In this document: piece after piece, positions 42,198 to 50,691 of the stretch
Position numbering within the stretch: position 1 is the first letter of the stretch
Layout: the number at the start of each line of letters is the position of its first letter
NCBI RefSeq assembly: GCF_900168325.1
Contig: NZ_FVZE01000003.1
Span: 124,001-188,000 of the forward strand
Source: Novosphingobium mathurense
GTDB lineage: Bacteria; Pseudomonadota; Alphaproteobacteria; Sphingomonadales; Sphingomonadaceae
Direction: 5' to 3'
Length of the DNA: 64,000 bases
Program-made: the position numbers and the translations under genes
The notes under the pieces: model-generated
Seen by the model: the letters and a program-made list of their open reading frames with translations, nothing else
Database searches by the model: none
Told to the model about the DNA's origin: nothing

Positions 42198-42872
42198 TTG
42201 GCCGTCAATTCAGCCCGCAAGGCCATCGCACCTGCCTCCAGTCGCAAACCTGCCGATGACGCCAAACCGACGCGACAGTCGCTCAAGAGCGCGCAGACCC
42301 GCAGCCGCTTGATCGAGGCGACGATCGAGTGCCTCGTCAAGGTAGGCTATTCGGGGACGACTACGCCGCTGGTTGCATCGGAGGCGGGACTGTCGCGCGG
42401 TGCCATGCTGCACCATTTCGAAAACAGCGCGACATTGATCCGGGCTACCATCGTGGAACTGCACGAGCGGCGTCTGCGGGCCTTTCGCCGCTCGTCAGAG
42501 AACAGTCAGCACGATCCCTCGACCATGGTCAGCGCCTATTGGCGCCAGGTGCAGAAGCCGGCCTTCATCGCCTTCCAGGAACTGGCCATGGCGGCCCGGA
42601 CCAATGCCGAACTGGCCCAGATCATGCGGCCGTTGCAGGTCGAATACCGTGAGCGTTTCAACGCCGAAGCCATTGCCCTCTACCCTGAATGGCATTCCGC
42701 TCCCGAAAGCTTCGCGCAGGCCATGGCGCTTTCCCAAACGCTCATGGAAGGCATGGCGATGAGCCTGCTGACAGGCGCCCTCGATGACGCCATGGTGCCC
42801 TCGCTGCTGCACATGCTGGAGGACAAGATCCGCGCCATGCGGCCCGGCGCGGGAACAGACCCCGCCGCCTGA
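42198..42872 (+). CDS. TetR family regulator 1
   Basis: Protein of 224 residues starting at TTG 42198 behind GGGGGAAA; no in-frame ATG precedes the DNA-binding domain. The helix-turn-helix reads TTTPLVASEAGLSRGAML, with HHFENSATLI next. The ligand domain has ELHERRLRAFRR and YWRQVQKPAFIAF. The protein is a close paralogue of TetR regulator 2 (60970-61626), nearly identical in the DNA-binding helices. Probable repressor of the second catabolic island, bound at the 14-bp WCANTC-N2-GNNTGT sites. The natural ligand is probably a CoA ester or acid of the pathway, which is inference. Confidence 0.9.
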   Translation: MAVNSARKAIAPASSRKPADDAKPTRQSLKSAQTRSRLIEATIECLVKVGYSGTTTPLVASEAGLSRGAMLHHFENSATLIRATIVELHERRLRAFRRSSENSQHDPSTMVSAYWRQVQKPAFIAFQELAMAARTNAELAQIMRPLQVEYRERFNAEAIALYPEWHSAPESFAQAMALSQTLMEGMAMSLLTGALDDAMVPSLLHMLEDKIRAMRPGAGTDPAA

Positions 42873-42944
42873 GACTGCGGCCTGGCGGTGCGGCTCGGCA
42901 ATTGCCTGGCGGGCCCAAGCGGCCACGGAGCCACAGAAATACAG

Positions 42945-42958
42945 TCAATCATGTTTGT
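42945..42958. promoter_or_regulatory. Putative TetR operator, site T2
   Basis: TCAATCATGTTTGT matches site T3 at 12 of 14 positions. It lies about 115 bases upstream of the CaiB-family start, in the gap after TetR regulator 1. The segment ACAGTCAATCATGTTTGT resembles the one around site T5 over 18 bases. Confidence 0.62.
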
Positions 42959-43073
42959 CTTTTTTTATTGTGCAGCTTGAGCTACGAAAGCTGCGAAACG
43001 AGTTCGAAAACGGAACTTGCGACCGGGACGGACAAGCCCGGCAAGGGAGAGCGGTTTTGAAAGGAGCGTGCAA

Positions 43074-44282
43074 GTGAGCGGTCGCGGCAAGGGCCCACTG
43101 GCAGGAGTGAAGATCCTCGACCTGACGAGCGTGCTGATGGGGCCATACGCAACACAGATCTTTGCGGACCTCGGCGCGGACGTCATCAAGGTGGAGAGCC
43201 CCGATGGCGATACCACCCGATTCATTCCACCCGGTCCGGACGCCTCGCGCGGCGGCATGTTCCTCAACGTCAATCGCGGGAAGCGCAGCATCGTCATCGA
43301 TCTCAAGCAGCGGGAAGGACGCGATGCGCTGCTGCGGCTTGCCAGGGATGCGGACGTTTTCATCCATTCGATGCGCTCGCGCGCGATCGGGCGGCTGGGG
43401 CTCGACTACGAAGCCCTGCGCGCGGCGAACGAGCGGATCATCTACGCCAATCTCTACGGCTACGCGCGCGGCGGGCCCTATCGCGACTACCCCGCCTATG
43501 ATGACATCGTGCAGGCCGCATCGGGTATCGTCGACCTTCAGGCCCGTCTCTCGGGCGGCAAGCCGACCTATGCCGCCACGGTCATCGCCGACAAGGTCGC
43601 GGGCCTGACAGGTGCCTACTCGGTGATCGCCGCGCTCTTCGCCCGTGAACGCACCGGCCTGGGTCAGGAAATCGAAGTGCCCATGTTCGAGACCCTGGTC
43701 TCATTCACCATGGTCGAGCACTTGTGCGGATCGCTCTTCGATCCGCCGCAGGGACCGCCGGAGTATCCCCGGGCCACCTCGGAAGCGCGCCGCCCCTACC
43801 AGACCGCGGACGGATACATCGGGGTGATGATCTACAACGACCGGCACTGGCGATCCTTCTTCGATGTTCTCGGCAACCCGGAATGGTCGCGCGATCCGAT
43901 GTTCGCATCGATGCGCACGCGCACCGTGAACATCGGTGCGGTCCTGGCCAAGGTAGCCGAGGTCATCGTCACGCGCACGACCGATGAATGGGTTGCGCTG
44001 TTCCGCAAGGCGCAGATCCCGGCCACGCCCATCGCCAGCCTGACCGAACTGCTCCACGATCCCCACCTCGTCGAGACCGGCTTCTGGGAAGAACGCGAGA
44101 CCGACAGCGGCACCTTGCGCTTCCCGGGCATCCCGACCACGTTTTCACAGACTCCCGGCGAGATCGGCGATCCCGGACCGGCTCTGGCCGGGCAAAGCGA
44201 GGAAGTGCTGCGCGAGGCGGGCTTTTCCGAAGCGGAGATCGCCGCACTTCTCGACCGCGGCGCGGTCAGGAAGTCCGCGTGA
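43074..44282 (+). CDS. CaiB/BaiF family CoA transferase
   Basis: Class III CoA transferase of 402 residues. LDLTSVLMGPYATQIFADLG and VIKVESPDGDTTRFIPPG form the CoA site; YDDIVQAASGIVDLQ holds the catalytic Asp of the family. GTG 43074 is chosen for AAAGGAG at about 8 bases; another GTG lies two codons upstream. Expected role: moves CoA from a donor thioester to the acid substrate or recycles CoA between intermediates, saving ATP compared with the ligases. It heads the operon CaiB, DUF35, Ltp-type aldolase with GTGA and ATGA overlaps, placing it directly before side-chain cleavage. Confidence 0.9.
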   Translation: MSGRGKGPLAGVKILDLTSVLMGPYATQIFADLGADVIKVESPDGDTTRFIPPGPDASRGGMFLNVNRGKRSIVIDLKQREGRDALLRLARDADVFIHSMRSRAIGRLGLDYEALRAANERIIYANLYGYARGGPYRDYPAYDDIVQAASGIVDLQARLSGGKPTYAATVIADKVAGLTGAYSVIAALFARERTGLGQEIEVPMFETLVSFTMVEHLCGSLFDPPQGPPEYPRATSEARRPYQTADGYIGVMIYNDRHWRSFFDVLGNPEWSRDPMFASMRTRTVNIGAVLAKVAEVIVTRTTDEWVALFRKAQIPATPIASLTELLHDPHLVETGFWEERETDSGTLRFPGIPTTFSQTPGEIGDPGPALAGQSEEVLREAGFSEAEIAALLDRGAVRKSA

Positions 44283-44647
44283 GCGGCCCCGAAACGTATT
44301 GGCGCACCGCGCTTGGCGATGGCCGGTTCCTGCTCCAGCGCGCACCGGACGGCACCGCGGTATTTCCGCCCCGAGTCGCCGTGCCGGGCTCCGGGGTCGG
44401 TACCCTCGAATGGTTCGAAGCCTGCGGACGGGGAACGGTCTATTCGCTCTCGTGGATCAACCGGCGCGCGCCGGCCGAGCCCTATAACGTCGCGCTCATC
44501 GATCTCGACGAAGGCGCCCGCCTGATGAGCCGGGTCGAAGGCGTCGACGCCGAGTCCCTGAAGATCGGGATGCGGGTCGAGGCTTTCATCGAAGGCAAGG
44601 GCGAAGAGGCGATCCTCCTGTTCCGCCCGGCCGAAGGTGCCGCATGA
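44279..44647 (+). CDS. DUF35/OB-fold accessory protein, zinc ribbon lost
   Basis: Small protein of 122 residues of the DUF35 type, the usual partner of SCP2/Ltp thiolase-like enzymes. FPPRVAVPGSGVGTLEWFEA aligns with the zinc-ribbon to OB-fold boundary, and GRGTVYSLSWINR with YNVALIDLDEGARLMSRV forms the OB fold. All cysteines of the ribbon that normally flank this boundary are missing, so zinc cannot be bound in the usual way. GTG 44279 overlaps the CaiB stop; the stop overlaps the aldolase start. Expected role: structural partner needed for the activity of the neighbouring protein. Confidence 0.85.
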   Translation: MSGPETYWRTALGDGRFLLQRAPDGTAVFPPRVAVPGSGVGTLEWFEACGRGTVYSLSWINRRAPAEPYNVALIDLDEGARLMSRVEGVDAESLKIGMRVEAFIEGKGEEAILLFRPAEGAA

Positions 44648-45795
44648 GCGACACGTTCCCGCGCGGCAGGACGGCCATCGCCGGGCTCGCCACTTTCGGC
44701 GTAGGCGAGATGCCCGGCTTCAGCTCGATGGAACTGACCGCCCAGGCTGCGACATTGGCTGTGACAGACGCAGGGCTGACTTTCGCAGACGTCGACGCGC
44801 TCTACATCTGCCAGCCGGACGACTTCTTCGCCGGCCTTTCTTTCGCGGAATATCTGGGCCTCCGGCCCGCCTATACGGACAACAACCGCACCGGCGGTTC
44901 TGCGTTCATGAGCCACATGGCCAGCGCCGCGCTGGCGCTGGAGGCCGGTTACATCGACTGCGCCCTCATCGCCTACGGTTCGAACCAGCGCAGCAACGGC
45001 GGCAAACTGGCGACCAGGATCACCAGCAATACCTGGGATGCGCCCTATGCGCCGCTATTCCCGCTCACGTCCTATGCCATTGCCGCCGCCCGGCACATGC
45101 ATGAGTACGGTACCGCGCGCGAAGACCTTGCCGCGGTCGCGCTGGCGGCACGGGCCTGGGCAAACACCAATCCCGAGGCTTTCGCCAGGGGACCGCTGAC
45201 GCTCGAGGACTGCCTCTCCTCACGCATGATCAGCACGCCGATTTCGGTGCGCGACTGCTGTCTCGTCACCGACGGCGCAGCCGCCGTGGTCATGACCCGC
45301 ACCGATCGCGCCCGCGACCTGCCGCGCCCACCGGTGCCGCTGCTGGGAGCGGCCGCCGCGACATGGTGGAACTCTATCGCACAGGCCCCTGACGTGACGG
45401 TAACCGCCGCCCGGGAATCGGGCGCGCGCGCCATGGCAATGGCCGGCGTGACGCCCCGGGACGTCCAGACCGCGCAGCTCTACGACGCCTTCACCATCAA
45501 CACGATCCTGTTCCTCGAGGACCTGGGCTTCTGCCCCAAGGGCGAAGGCGGACGCTTCGTATCCGATGGAACGATCGCGCCGGGTGGCAGCCTCCCGGTC
45601 AACACCAACGGTGGCGGCCTGTCCTGCTGCCATCCGGGCATGTACGGGCTTTTCGCAATCATCGAGGCCGCGCGGCAGATCCGCGGCGAGGCCGCCAACC
45701 AGTTGCCCGGGATCGACCTTGCGCTCGCCCACGGCAATGGCGGCACCCTTTCGAGCCAGGCCACCGTCATCCTCGGCAGCATGGCCACCCTGTGA
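44644..45795 (+). CDS. SCP2/Ltp-type thiolase-like protein (probable retro-aldolase)
   Basis: Thiolase-fold protein of 383 residues in the lipid-transfer-protein branch. In canonical thiolases the region near residue 90 is VNRLCGSG-like; here it reads DNNRTGGSAFMSHMASAA with Gly in place of the nucleophilic Cys. The C-terminal part has GGGLSCCHPGMYG with the conserved His and HGNGGTLSSQATVILG, where the second Cys of thiolases is also lost. This pattern matches Ltp2-type aldolases, which with a DUF35 partner split beta-hydroxyacyl-CoA side chains, for example in steroid breakdown. Coupled directly to the DUF35 gene. The real substrate is unknown. Confidence 0.88.
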   Translation: MSDTFPRGRTAIAGLATFGVGEMPGFSSMELTAQAATLAVTDAGLTFADVDALYICQPDDFFAGLSFAEYLGLRPAYTDNNRTGGSAFMSHMASAALALEAGYIDCALIAYGSNQRSNGGKLATRITSNTWDAPYAPLFPLTSYAIAAARHMHEYGTAREDLAAVALAARAWANTNPEAFARGPLTLEDCLSSRMISTPISVRDCCLVTDGAAAVVMTRTDRARDLPRPPVPLLGAAAATWWNSIAQAPDVTVTAARESGARAMAMAGVTPRDVQTAQLYDAFTINTILFLEDLGFCPKGEGGRFVSDGTIAPGGSLPVNTNGGGLSCCHPGMYGLFAIIEAARQIRGEAANQLPGIDLALAHGNGGTLSSQATVILGSMATL

Positions 45796-45829
45796 TGCCG
45801 CAAAGCTGATGCCCGCTATGCCAAGCCAT

Positions 45830-46288
45830 CTAGGCGCCGATCCACTCTTCGATCATCGGCCGGATCGGCTCTCCGACGAGTTCGAGGACCGGTCCTTCGC
45901 CCTGCACCATGTAGGCCATCTGGCCGTAGCGGTGCTTGGGCGAGGCACCGGCGACGATCAGGCGCCAGCCTTGGGCCATGAGCGTCTCAACTTCCTGACC
46001 GACGTCGTCGACCCAAGCGCCCACATGCGCTTCGGAGACCGCAAGCAATGCGTCATAGGCACCGCCCGGAAGCACCTCGATCAGTTCGAAATGGATCGGC
46101 CCCTGCCGCGAATAGGTGACGGTGAGGTGGGCCTCGGACCAGCCGCCTTCGGGCGTCCAGACGCGCAAGGGTTCGAACTTGCGCACCGGCGCCCAATCGA
46201 GGCCGAACTGCACGGTCATGCCCTCCATGGCGCGGGCGATATCGGGCACGATCAGGCCGTGGTGATGAAGTCTGGCGAAGGCTTTCAC
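45830..46288 (-). CDS. VOC superfamily protein
   Basis: Protein of 152 residues with a single pair of VOC modules. LHHHGLIVPD is the start of the first module and PVLELVGEP is the end of the second, giving possible metal ligands His and Glu; GAWVDDVGQEVETLMAQGW follows in the middle. The GTG at 46288 with GGAGAG is preferred to the long in-frame extension that starts at 46345. It runs opposite to its neighbours between the Ltp-type gene and the crotonase gene and may act on a small keto or enol intermediate. An epimerase, isomerase or dioxygenase function is possible. Confidence 0.82.
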   Translation of the reverse strand: MKAFARLHHHGLIVPDIARAMEGMTVQFGLDWAPVRKFEPLRVWTPEGGWSEAHLTVTYSRQGPIHFELIEVLPGGAYDALLAVSEAHVGAWVDDVGQEVETLMAQGWRLIVAGASPKHRYGQMAYMVQGEGPVLELVGEPIRPMIEEWIGA

Positions 46289-46392
46289 GTCATACTCTCC
46301 AACGATGAACGGGTTCGCCGCCAGCATGCGGCGGACGGCCCGCAAGGCTGAGTGCGGCGGGCGCGGCGGGCGCCAAAGGGAAGGAATGTGCG

Positions 46393-47163
46393 ATGACCGG
46401 TCTCAAAGTCGAACGCCGCGGGGCCATCTGCCTGCTCACCATCGACCGCGAAGCGGCGCGCAATGCACTCGATGCCGCGACCTCGCATGCCCTCGACGCG
46501 GCGATAACGGCGGCCGAGGCCGATCCCGAGATCGGCGCCATGGTACTCACCGGCGCCGGTGACCGCGCCTTCTGTGCCGGCATGGACCTCAAGGAAGCAG
46601 CCGAGATCGGCGCCGGTCACGGCCTCGTGCCCGGACGCGGCTTCGGCGGGGTAACCGAACGCAAGCGCAGCAAACCGCTTGTCGCCGCGATCAACGGCAC
46701 TGCCGTTGCCGGCGGCTTCGAGATCATGATGGCCTGCGACATGGTTTTCGCCGCCGACCACGCGCTGATGGGCTTGAGCGAAGTCAAGCGAGGGCTCTTC
46801 GCCTTTGCCGGTGGCATCCAGCGGCTCGCCCATCAGGTGCCGCGTGCGACCGCGCTGGCGATGATCATGACGGGCGAACTGCTCCCCGCGCGCCGTCTCT
46901 ACGAATTGGGCATCGTCACCGAAGTGGTCCCCGGACCCGCATTGCTGGAGCACACGCTGGCAGTGACAAACGCCATGCTCGGGAACAGCTGGCAGGCTAT
47001 CCGCAACGGGCTCGAGCTTTACGAACTGGCGTGCGGCATGGACATCGACCGGGCGCTTGCCGTGGGCAACGCCTGGGGCAAGGCGACGCTGTCGAGCGCC
47101 GACAGCCGCGAAGGCGTGACCGCCTACGCCCTGAAACGCGAGGCGCGGTTCACCCGCGATTGA
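46393..47163 (+). CDS. Enoyl-CoA hydratase/isomerase (crotonase)
   Basis: Crotonase of 256 residues. AFCAGMDLKEA is the oxyanion element, INGTAVAGGFEIMMACDMVFA has the first Glu, and LSEVKRGLFAFAGG the second, so hydratase chemistry is possible. The spacing and the Gly-rich loop are normal. ATG 46393 follows AAGGAA. It runs toward the convergent TetR regulator 3. Role: hydrates a 2-enoyl-CoA or shifts a double bond in the side-chain or ring degradation. No operator of the T family is seen in the 104-base gap before it, so its control may differ. Confidence 0.92.
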   Translation: MTGLKVERRGAICLLTIDREAARNALDAATSHALDAAITAAEADPEIGAMVLTGAGDRAFCAGMDLKEAAEIGAGHGLVPGRGFGGVTERKRSKPLVAAINGTAVAGGFEIMMACDMVFAADHALMGLSEVKRGLFAFAGGIQRLAHQVPRATALAMIMTGELLPARRLYELGIVTEVVPGPALLEHTLAVTNAMLGNSWQAIRNGLELYELACGMDIDRALAVGNAWGKATLSSADSREGVTAYALKREARFTRD

Positions 47164-47198
47164 GCCGCAAGCGGGCCAAGTGGGCAAGGGCAGTCCTC

Positions 47199-47840
47199 TC
47201 ATCGCCGCCGCAGCCCATCGAGCCCCAGCATCACGGCATGGTCGCAGATGCGTCGGATCGAATGAACGCCGTTGGGGCGCACCCACAGGTGCAGCGAATT
47301 GAGAAAGCCGAGCAGGCACAATGCGGTCAGCTTGGGATCGAGGTCGGTGCGCAATGCGCCTTCGTCCTGCCCGCGCACGATCAGCGCCTCGACGCGCAGG
47401 CGATAATCGCGCTCGTCGGCAGCGAATTCCACCGCGCGTGCTTCAGGCAAGTGCCTGCGCGCCTCGAAGAAGCCGGCGGTAAAGACCCTTTCGGTGCAAA
47501 CGTAGCGGGCATGGGCAACGACGATCGCTTCCAGCCGCTCGATCGCCGGCCCCTCCTCGCGGGCAAGTGCGGCGATCGAGCGCAGGCCCCGGCGGTGCGC
47601 TTCGCGCATGACGTGGACCAGCAGGTCGCTCTTGCCCGAAATGTAGTGATAGAGGCTGCCCTTGAGCATGCCCAGCCTATCGGCAATGTCCCGCAGCGAG
47701 GTGCCGTCGTATCCCTTTTCAGCAAAGAGTTCGGCCGCTGCTTCCAGCAGTTCGGGCCAGCGGTCGGTCCGGCCCTTGCCTGCGCTCCCGCAAGGCAGGT
47801 CGATGGTCTGCGCTGACTGATCGATATGCGGATCCCGCAT
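47199..47840 (-). CDS. TetR family regulator 3
   Basis: Protein of 213 residues with helix-turn-helix TSLRDIADRLGMLKGSLYHY and the start of the ligand domain in KSDLLVHVM. Sequence outside the DNA-binding domain differs from regulators 1 and 2, and the pattern resembles KstR2-like and acyl-CoA-responsive repressors by family look only. ATG 47840 follows AGAAGGGC. A perfect 18-bp palindrome lies 31 bases upstream and is likely its own operator. It is divergent from the Rieske operon, which it might also control together with regulators 1 and 2. Confidence 0.88.
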   Translation of the reverse strand: MRDPHIDQSAQTIDLPCGSAGKGRTDRWPELLEAAAELFAEKGYDGTSLRDIADRLGMLKGSLYHYISGKSDLLVHVMREAHRRGLRSIAALAREEGPAIERLEAIVVAHARYVCTERVFTAGFFEARRHLPEARAVEFAADERDYRLRVEALIVRGQDEGALRTDLDPKLTALCLLGFLNSLHLWVRPNGVHSIRRICDHAVMLGLDGLRRR

Positions 47841-47870
47841 CTTCTGCCCTTCTTGTACTCTCGGCTATTT

Positions 47871-47888
47871 GCCAAACGATCGTTTGGC
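47871..47888. promoter_or_regulatory. Perfect 18-bp palindrome, probable TetR regulator 3 operator
   Basis: GCCAAACGATCGTTTGGC is a perfect palindrome centred on CGATCG, 31 bases upstream of the TetR regulator 3 start. It has no resemblance to the WCANTC-type sites. Such AAACGATCGTTT cores are known for several TetR-family repressors. Confidence 0.78.
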
Positions 47889-47922
47889 TTGAGCTGTAGC
47901 TGAAATGCGCCTCAAATTCCAA

Positions 47923-47936
47923 TCACTGTTGACTGT
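47923..47936. promoter_or_regulatory. Putative TetR operator, site T6
   Basis: TCACTGTTGACTGT keeps TGACTGT of the regulon consensus and a diverged left arm. It lies between TetR regulator 3 and the Rieske operon; TTGACT could also be a -35 box of the rightward promoter. The weakest of the seven sites. Confidence 0.45.
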
Positions 47937-47984
47937 TTATCCGTGCACGCGGTAATGAGGCAAGCATCACTTCGACAAAATCAA

Positions 47985-47998
47985 ACATTCTTGTATGT
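47985..47998. promoter_or_regulatory. Putative TetR operator, site T7
   Basis: ACATTCTTGTATGT, close to site T3 (11 of 14) with good symmetry (ACAT/ATGT ends). It is 65 bases upstream of the Rieske oxygenase start at 48063, well placed to control that operon. Confidence 0.62.
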
Positions 47999-48062
47999 TT
48001 TTGATTCGGTCGGTGCCTGCACCCGGAGCCATGAACACCGGGGCTGGAGGGAGAAAGAAGAG

Positions 48063-49289
48063 ATGCTCGATTCGGTGACAGATCAAAGGCCCGAGAACGA
48101 CCATGCCCGCATGGAGTACGAACGGGACCGCAAGGCACCGCCCGAAGGTTTCCCCAAGCTGCCCGACATTCCCGGCAGCCGCTATACCGACGCCGAGTTC
48201 CTGCAGCTCGAAAAGGACATGATGTGGGACAGGGCCTGGCTCTATGCCGGCCATACCGACCAGTTGCCCAATCCCGGATCCTGGTTCCTGACCCGCAATT
48301 CCGGCGCACCGATCATCGTCGCCCGCAACCTCGCAGGCGAGGTCAAGGCCTTTTACAACACGTGCCAGCATCGCGGCGCACCACTGGTCACCGAGGAGTC
48401 GGGCGAAGGCCGCGGCTTCGTTTGCGGCTACCACGGCTGGAGCTACACCCTCGACGGCAAGCTGACCGCCGTTCGCGACAAGCGCGACTTCGTCGACCTC
48501 GACTTCTCCTGCCGCTCGCTCGTGGCGGTGCGCTGCGAACTTCTGGGTTCGCTGATCTTCATCAACAAGGACCCCGACGCCCAGCCGCTGATCGAACATA
48601 TCGGGCCGATGGCAGCACAGCTCGAACAATACCAGCTCGACAAACTGCGCCTTGTCGACAGTCGCAGCTATGAGGTGGACTGCAACGTCAAGGTCCTGCT
48701 CGATGCCTTTCTCGAGGTCTATCACCTCAAGTCGATCCACATCGACACGGTCGATCGCTTCCTGGACCACCGCGCGATGATCGTGAGCCTCTGGCCCAAC
48801 GGCCACAGCCGCATGGCCACTCCCAACCGCCGTCCCGACTGGGTCGATCCCGGTACCGTGGGTATGCCGGAGATCCCGACGATCGGCGAGTTTCCGGCCA
48901 AGAACAACGTCAGCTACCAGATCTATCCCAACTTCGTGATGCCCCCGGCACCGACCGGCATCCCGATCCTGCAGTTCTGGCCGCTGGGGCCCAGGCGCTC
49001 GCGCGTCGTGTCGAGCTGGCTGGCCCCGGATCACGATCCGGAGAATCCGCACCCGCTTTGGCCCACGCGCCTCAACAACTGGGAACGGATCCTCTACGAG
49101 GACCTGCAGTACGCGCCGCAAATCCAGGAATCGCTGGAAAGCCCCGGCTTCAAGGGCATGCCGCTCAACTACCAGGAGCGCCGGATCTACCATTGGCACG
49201 AGGAACTGGACCGACGCATCGGCCTCAACCGCGTGCCCGAACATGCCCGCGTCGAACAGGTCCTGGATCCCTGGGTGCAGAAGGACTGA
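48063..49289 (+). CDS. Rieske non-haem iron oxygenase alpha subunit 1
   Basis: Protein of 408 residues. The Rieske [2Fe-2S] cluster is bound by C101 and H103 (TCQHRGAPL) and C121 and H124 (VCGYHGWSY). The mononuclear iron motif is EVYHLKSIH, with H221 and H226, in the alpha-subunit domain. ATG 48063 follows AAGAAGAG; the open frame begins earlier without a site. No beta subunit, ferredoxin or reductase gene is adjacent, so electrons must come from elsewhere. Expected reaction: hydroxylation of a ring or activated carbon. First gene of the operon Rieske, SDR, VOC, thioesterase, MaoC. Confidence 0.92.
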   Translation: MLDSVTDQRPENDHARMEYERDRKAPPEGFPKLPDIPGSRYTDAEFLQLEKDMMWDRAWLYAGHTDQLPNPGSWFLTRNSGAPIIVARNLAGEVKAFYNTCQHRGAPLVTEESGEGRGFVCGYHGWSYTLDGKLTAVRDKRDFVDLDFSCRSLVAVRCELLGSLIFINKDPDAQPLIEHIGPMAAQLEQYQLDKLRLVDSRSYEVDCNVKVLLDAFLEVYHLKSIHIDTVDRFLDHRAMIVSLWPNGHSRMATPNRRPDWVDPGTVGMPEIPTIGEFPAKNNVSYQIYPNFVMPPAPTGIPILQFWPLGPRRSRVVSSWLAPDHDPENPHPLWPTRLNNWERILYEDLQYAPQIQESLESPGFKGMPLNYQERRIYHWHEELDRRIGLNRVPEHARVEQVLDPWVQKD

Positions 49290-49346
49290 TCCGCCACCGC
49301 GCAATCGACGCTAACAACGAACGGCAAAAGACAATCGGGAGAGAGC

Positions 49347-50141
49347 ATGGCACATCTGGCAGGCAAGGTTGCCGTGGTGATCGGCGCGGCGAACCGCGAC
49401 AACATGGCGCAGGTCATCGCCCGGCGGCTTGCCCATGATGGTGCGAAAGTCGTCGTCGCGGGCAGGAAAGCCGAGGAGCTTGAGCGGCTCGCAGCCGAAA
49501 TTTCCGGCCATGCGGTCGCCGATTGCGATCTGACCAGCGAGGAAGACCTTGCCCGGCTTGCACAGGTGGCGGTCGAGACGTTCGGCGGCATCGACATTGC
49601 CGTCAACGCCACCGGCTGGGGGCTTCTCAAGCCCTTCCTCGATACGACCAAGGCCGAGATCGAGCGCATGGCAGCGCTGCAGTTCACCGGCGCGGTCCTG
49701 TTCTACCAGGCCATGCTGCGCGCGATGCGCGACGGCGGTTCCCTGATCCAGATTTCCTCGGCCACGGCTTCGATCATGCTGGAGGATCATGCCGCCTACA
49801 TGGGGACCAAGGCCGGAGCGGATCATGTGATCCGCTGCGTCGCCAACGAGTTCGGCCACCGCGGCATTCGCGCCAATTCGGTGGCCCCGGGCTTCACCGT
49901 CACTCCGATGACCGGCAAGGCCGCGCAGAACCCCGCGATCATCGAGAGTTTCACCAAAGAGTATCCGCTGGGCCGTGTCGGCACGAGCGAGGACATCGCC
50001 GAGGCCGTCGCCTGGCTTGCCAGCGATGCCTGCTTCATGACCGGGCAGGTCCTGCAAGTGAACGGCGGCCTCACGTTGCGGCGCAATCCCACCAATGCCG
50101 AGATCGTCAGCGCGGTGAAGGCAGCGCGGGCTTCGGCATGA
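49347..50141 (+). CDS. SDR family oxidoreductase
   Basis: Protein of 264 residues with the SDR catalytic motif YMGTK and the Ser in ISSATASI. The cofactor motif is unusual: VVIGAANRDNMAQV, where the second and third glycines of GxxxGxG are Asn and Met. Related atypical motifs are found in enoyl reductase-like and some steroid/cyclohexanol SDRs. A C-terminal run RRNPTNAEIVSAVKAARASA is not common. It follows the Rieske gene after 57 bases and its stop overlaps the VOC start, so it may oxidise the diol or alcohol made by the oxygenase. Confidence 0.87.
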   Translation: MAHLAGKVAVVIGAANRDNMAQVIARRLAHDGAKVVVAGRKAEELERLAAEISGHAVADCDLTSEEDLARLAQVAVETFGGIDIAVNATGWGLLKPFLDTTKAEIERMAALQFTGAVLFYQAMLRAMRDGGSLIQISSATASIMLEDHAAYMGTKAGADHVIRCVANEFGHRGIRANSVAPGFTVTPMTGKAAQNPAIIESFTKEYPLGRVGTSEDIAEAVAWLASDACFMTGQVLQVNGGLTLRRNPTNAEIVSAVKAARASA

Positions 50142-50608
50142 TCCGCGGGGTTCATCACCTTGCGATCTCGACGCCGGATCTCGAGCGCTTCATCGACCAT
50201 TACCGTCGCTGGTTCGGGTTCGAGCGGGTCGGCGAAGGTGGCTGGGAGCGCGGCAATTCCCGCATCGACACGATGGTCGGGCTGGAGGACAGCGCAGCGC
50301 GCTATGCCATGATCCGGCTGGGCAACCTGCACATCGAGGTGTTCGAGTATGCCAGCAACGACCCACGCGAGGTACACCCGCGCATGTGCGATCGCGGCAT
50401 TACCCACTTATGCCTCTACTGCGACGATGTCTTTGCCGAATACGAACGGCTGAAGGGACTGGGCATGGCATTCAACTGCCCGCCCGGCGGATCGGGCATG
50501 ACCCGTGCGACATATGGGCGGGACTGCGACGGCAATGTCGTGGAACTGCTGCAGATCGTCGATCCCGATTGCACCTTCGCCTTCGAAAAGCAGTGCGTGA
50601 CCTGCTAG
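50138..50608 (+). CDS. VOC superfamily protein
   Basis: Single VOC unit of 156 residues. VHHLAISTPDLERFIDHYRR and THLCLYCDDVFAEYERLKGL are the two module starts, and GNVVELLQI ends the second module with the metal-binding Glu. ATG 50138 overlaps the SDR stop (ATGA). In pathway operons such proteins act as isomerases, epimerases or ring-cleavage enzymes. An extradiol dioxygenase of this size is rare, so methylmalonyl-CoA epimerase-like or isomerase chemistry seems likelier, which is inference. Confidence 0.85.
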   Translation: MIRGVHHLAISTPDLERFIDHYRRWFGFERVGEGGWERGNSRIDTMVGLEDSAARYAMIRLGNLHIEVFEYASNDPREVHPRMCDRGITHLCLYCDDVFAEYERLKGLGMAFNCPPGGSGMTRATYGRDCDGNVVELLQIVDPDCTFAFEKQCVTC

Positions 50609-50691
50609 GCTCCAGTGATCCCGGCTGCGCACAGCGGTCCGACTGCGGCCCTGCCGTGCCGACTGAATCTCAACCGAAAGGGTCGCCTAAA

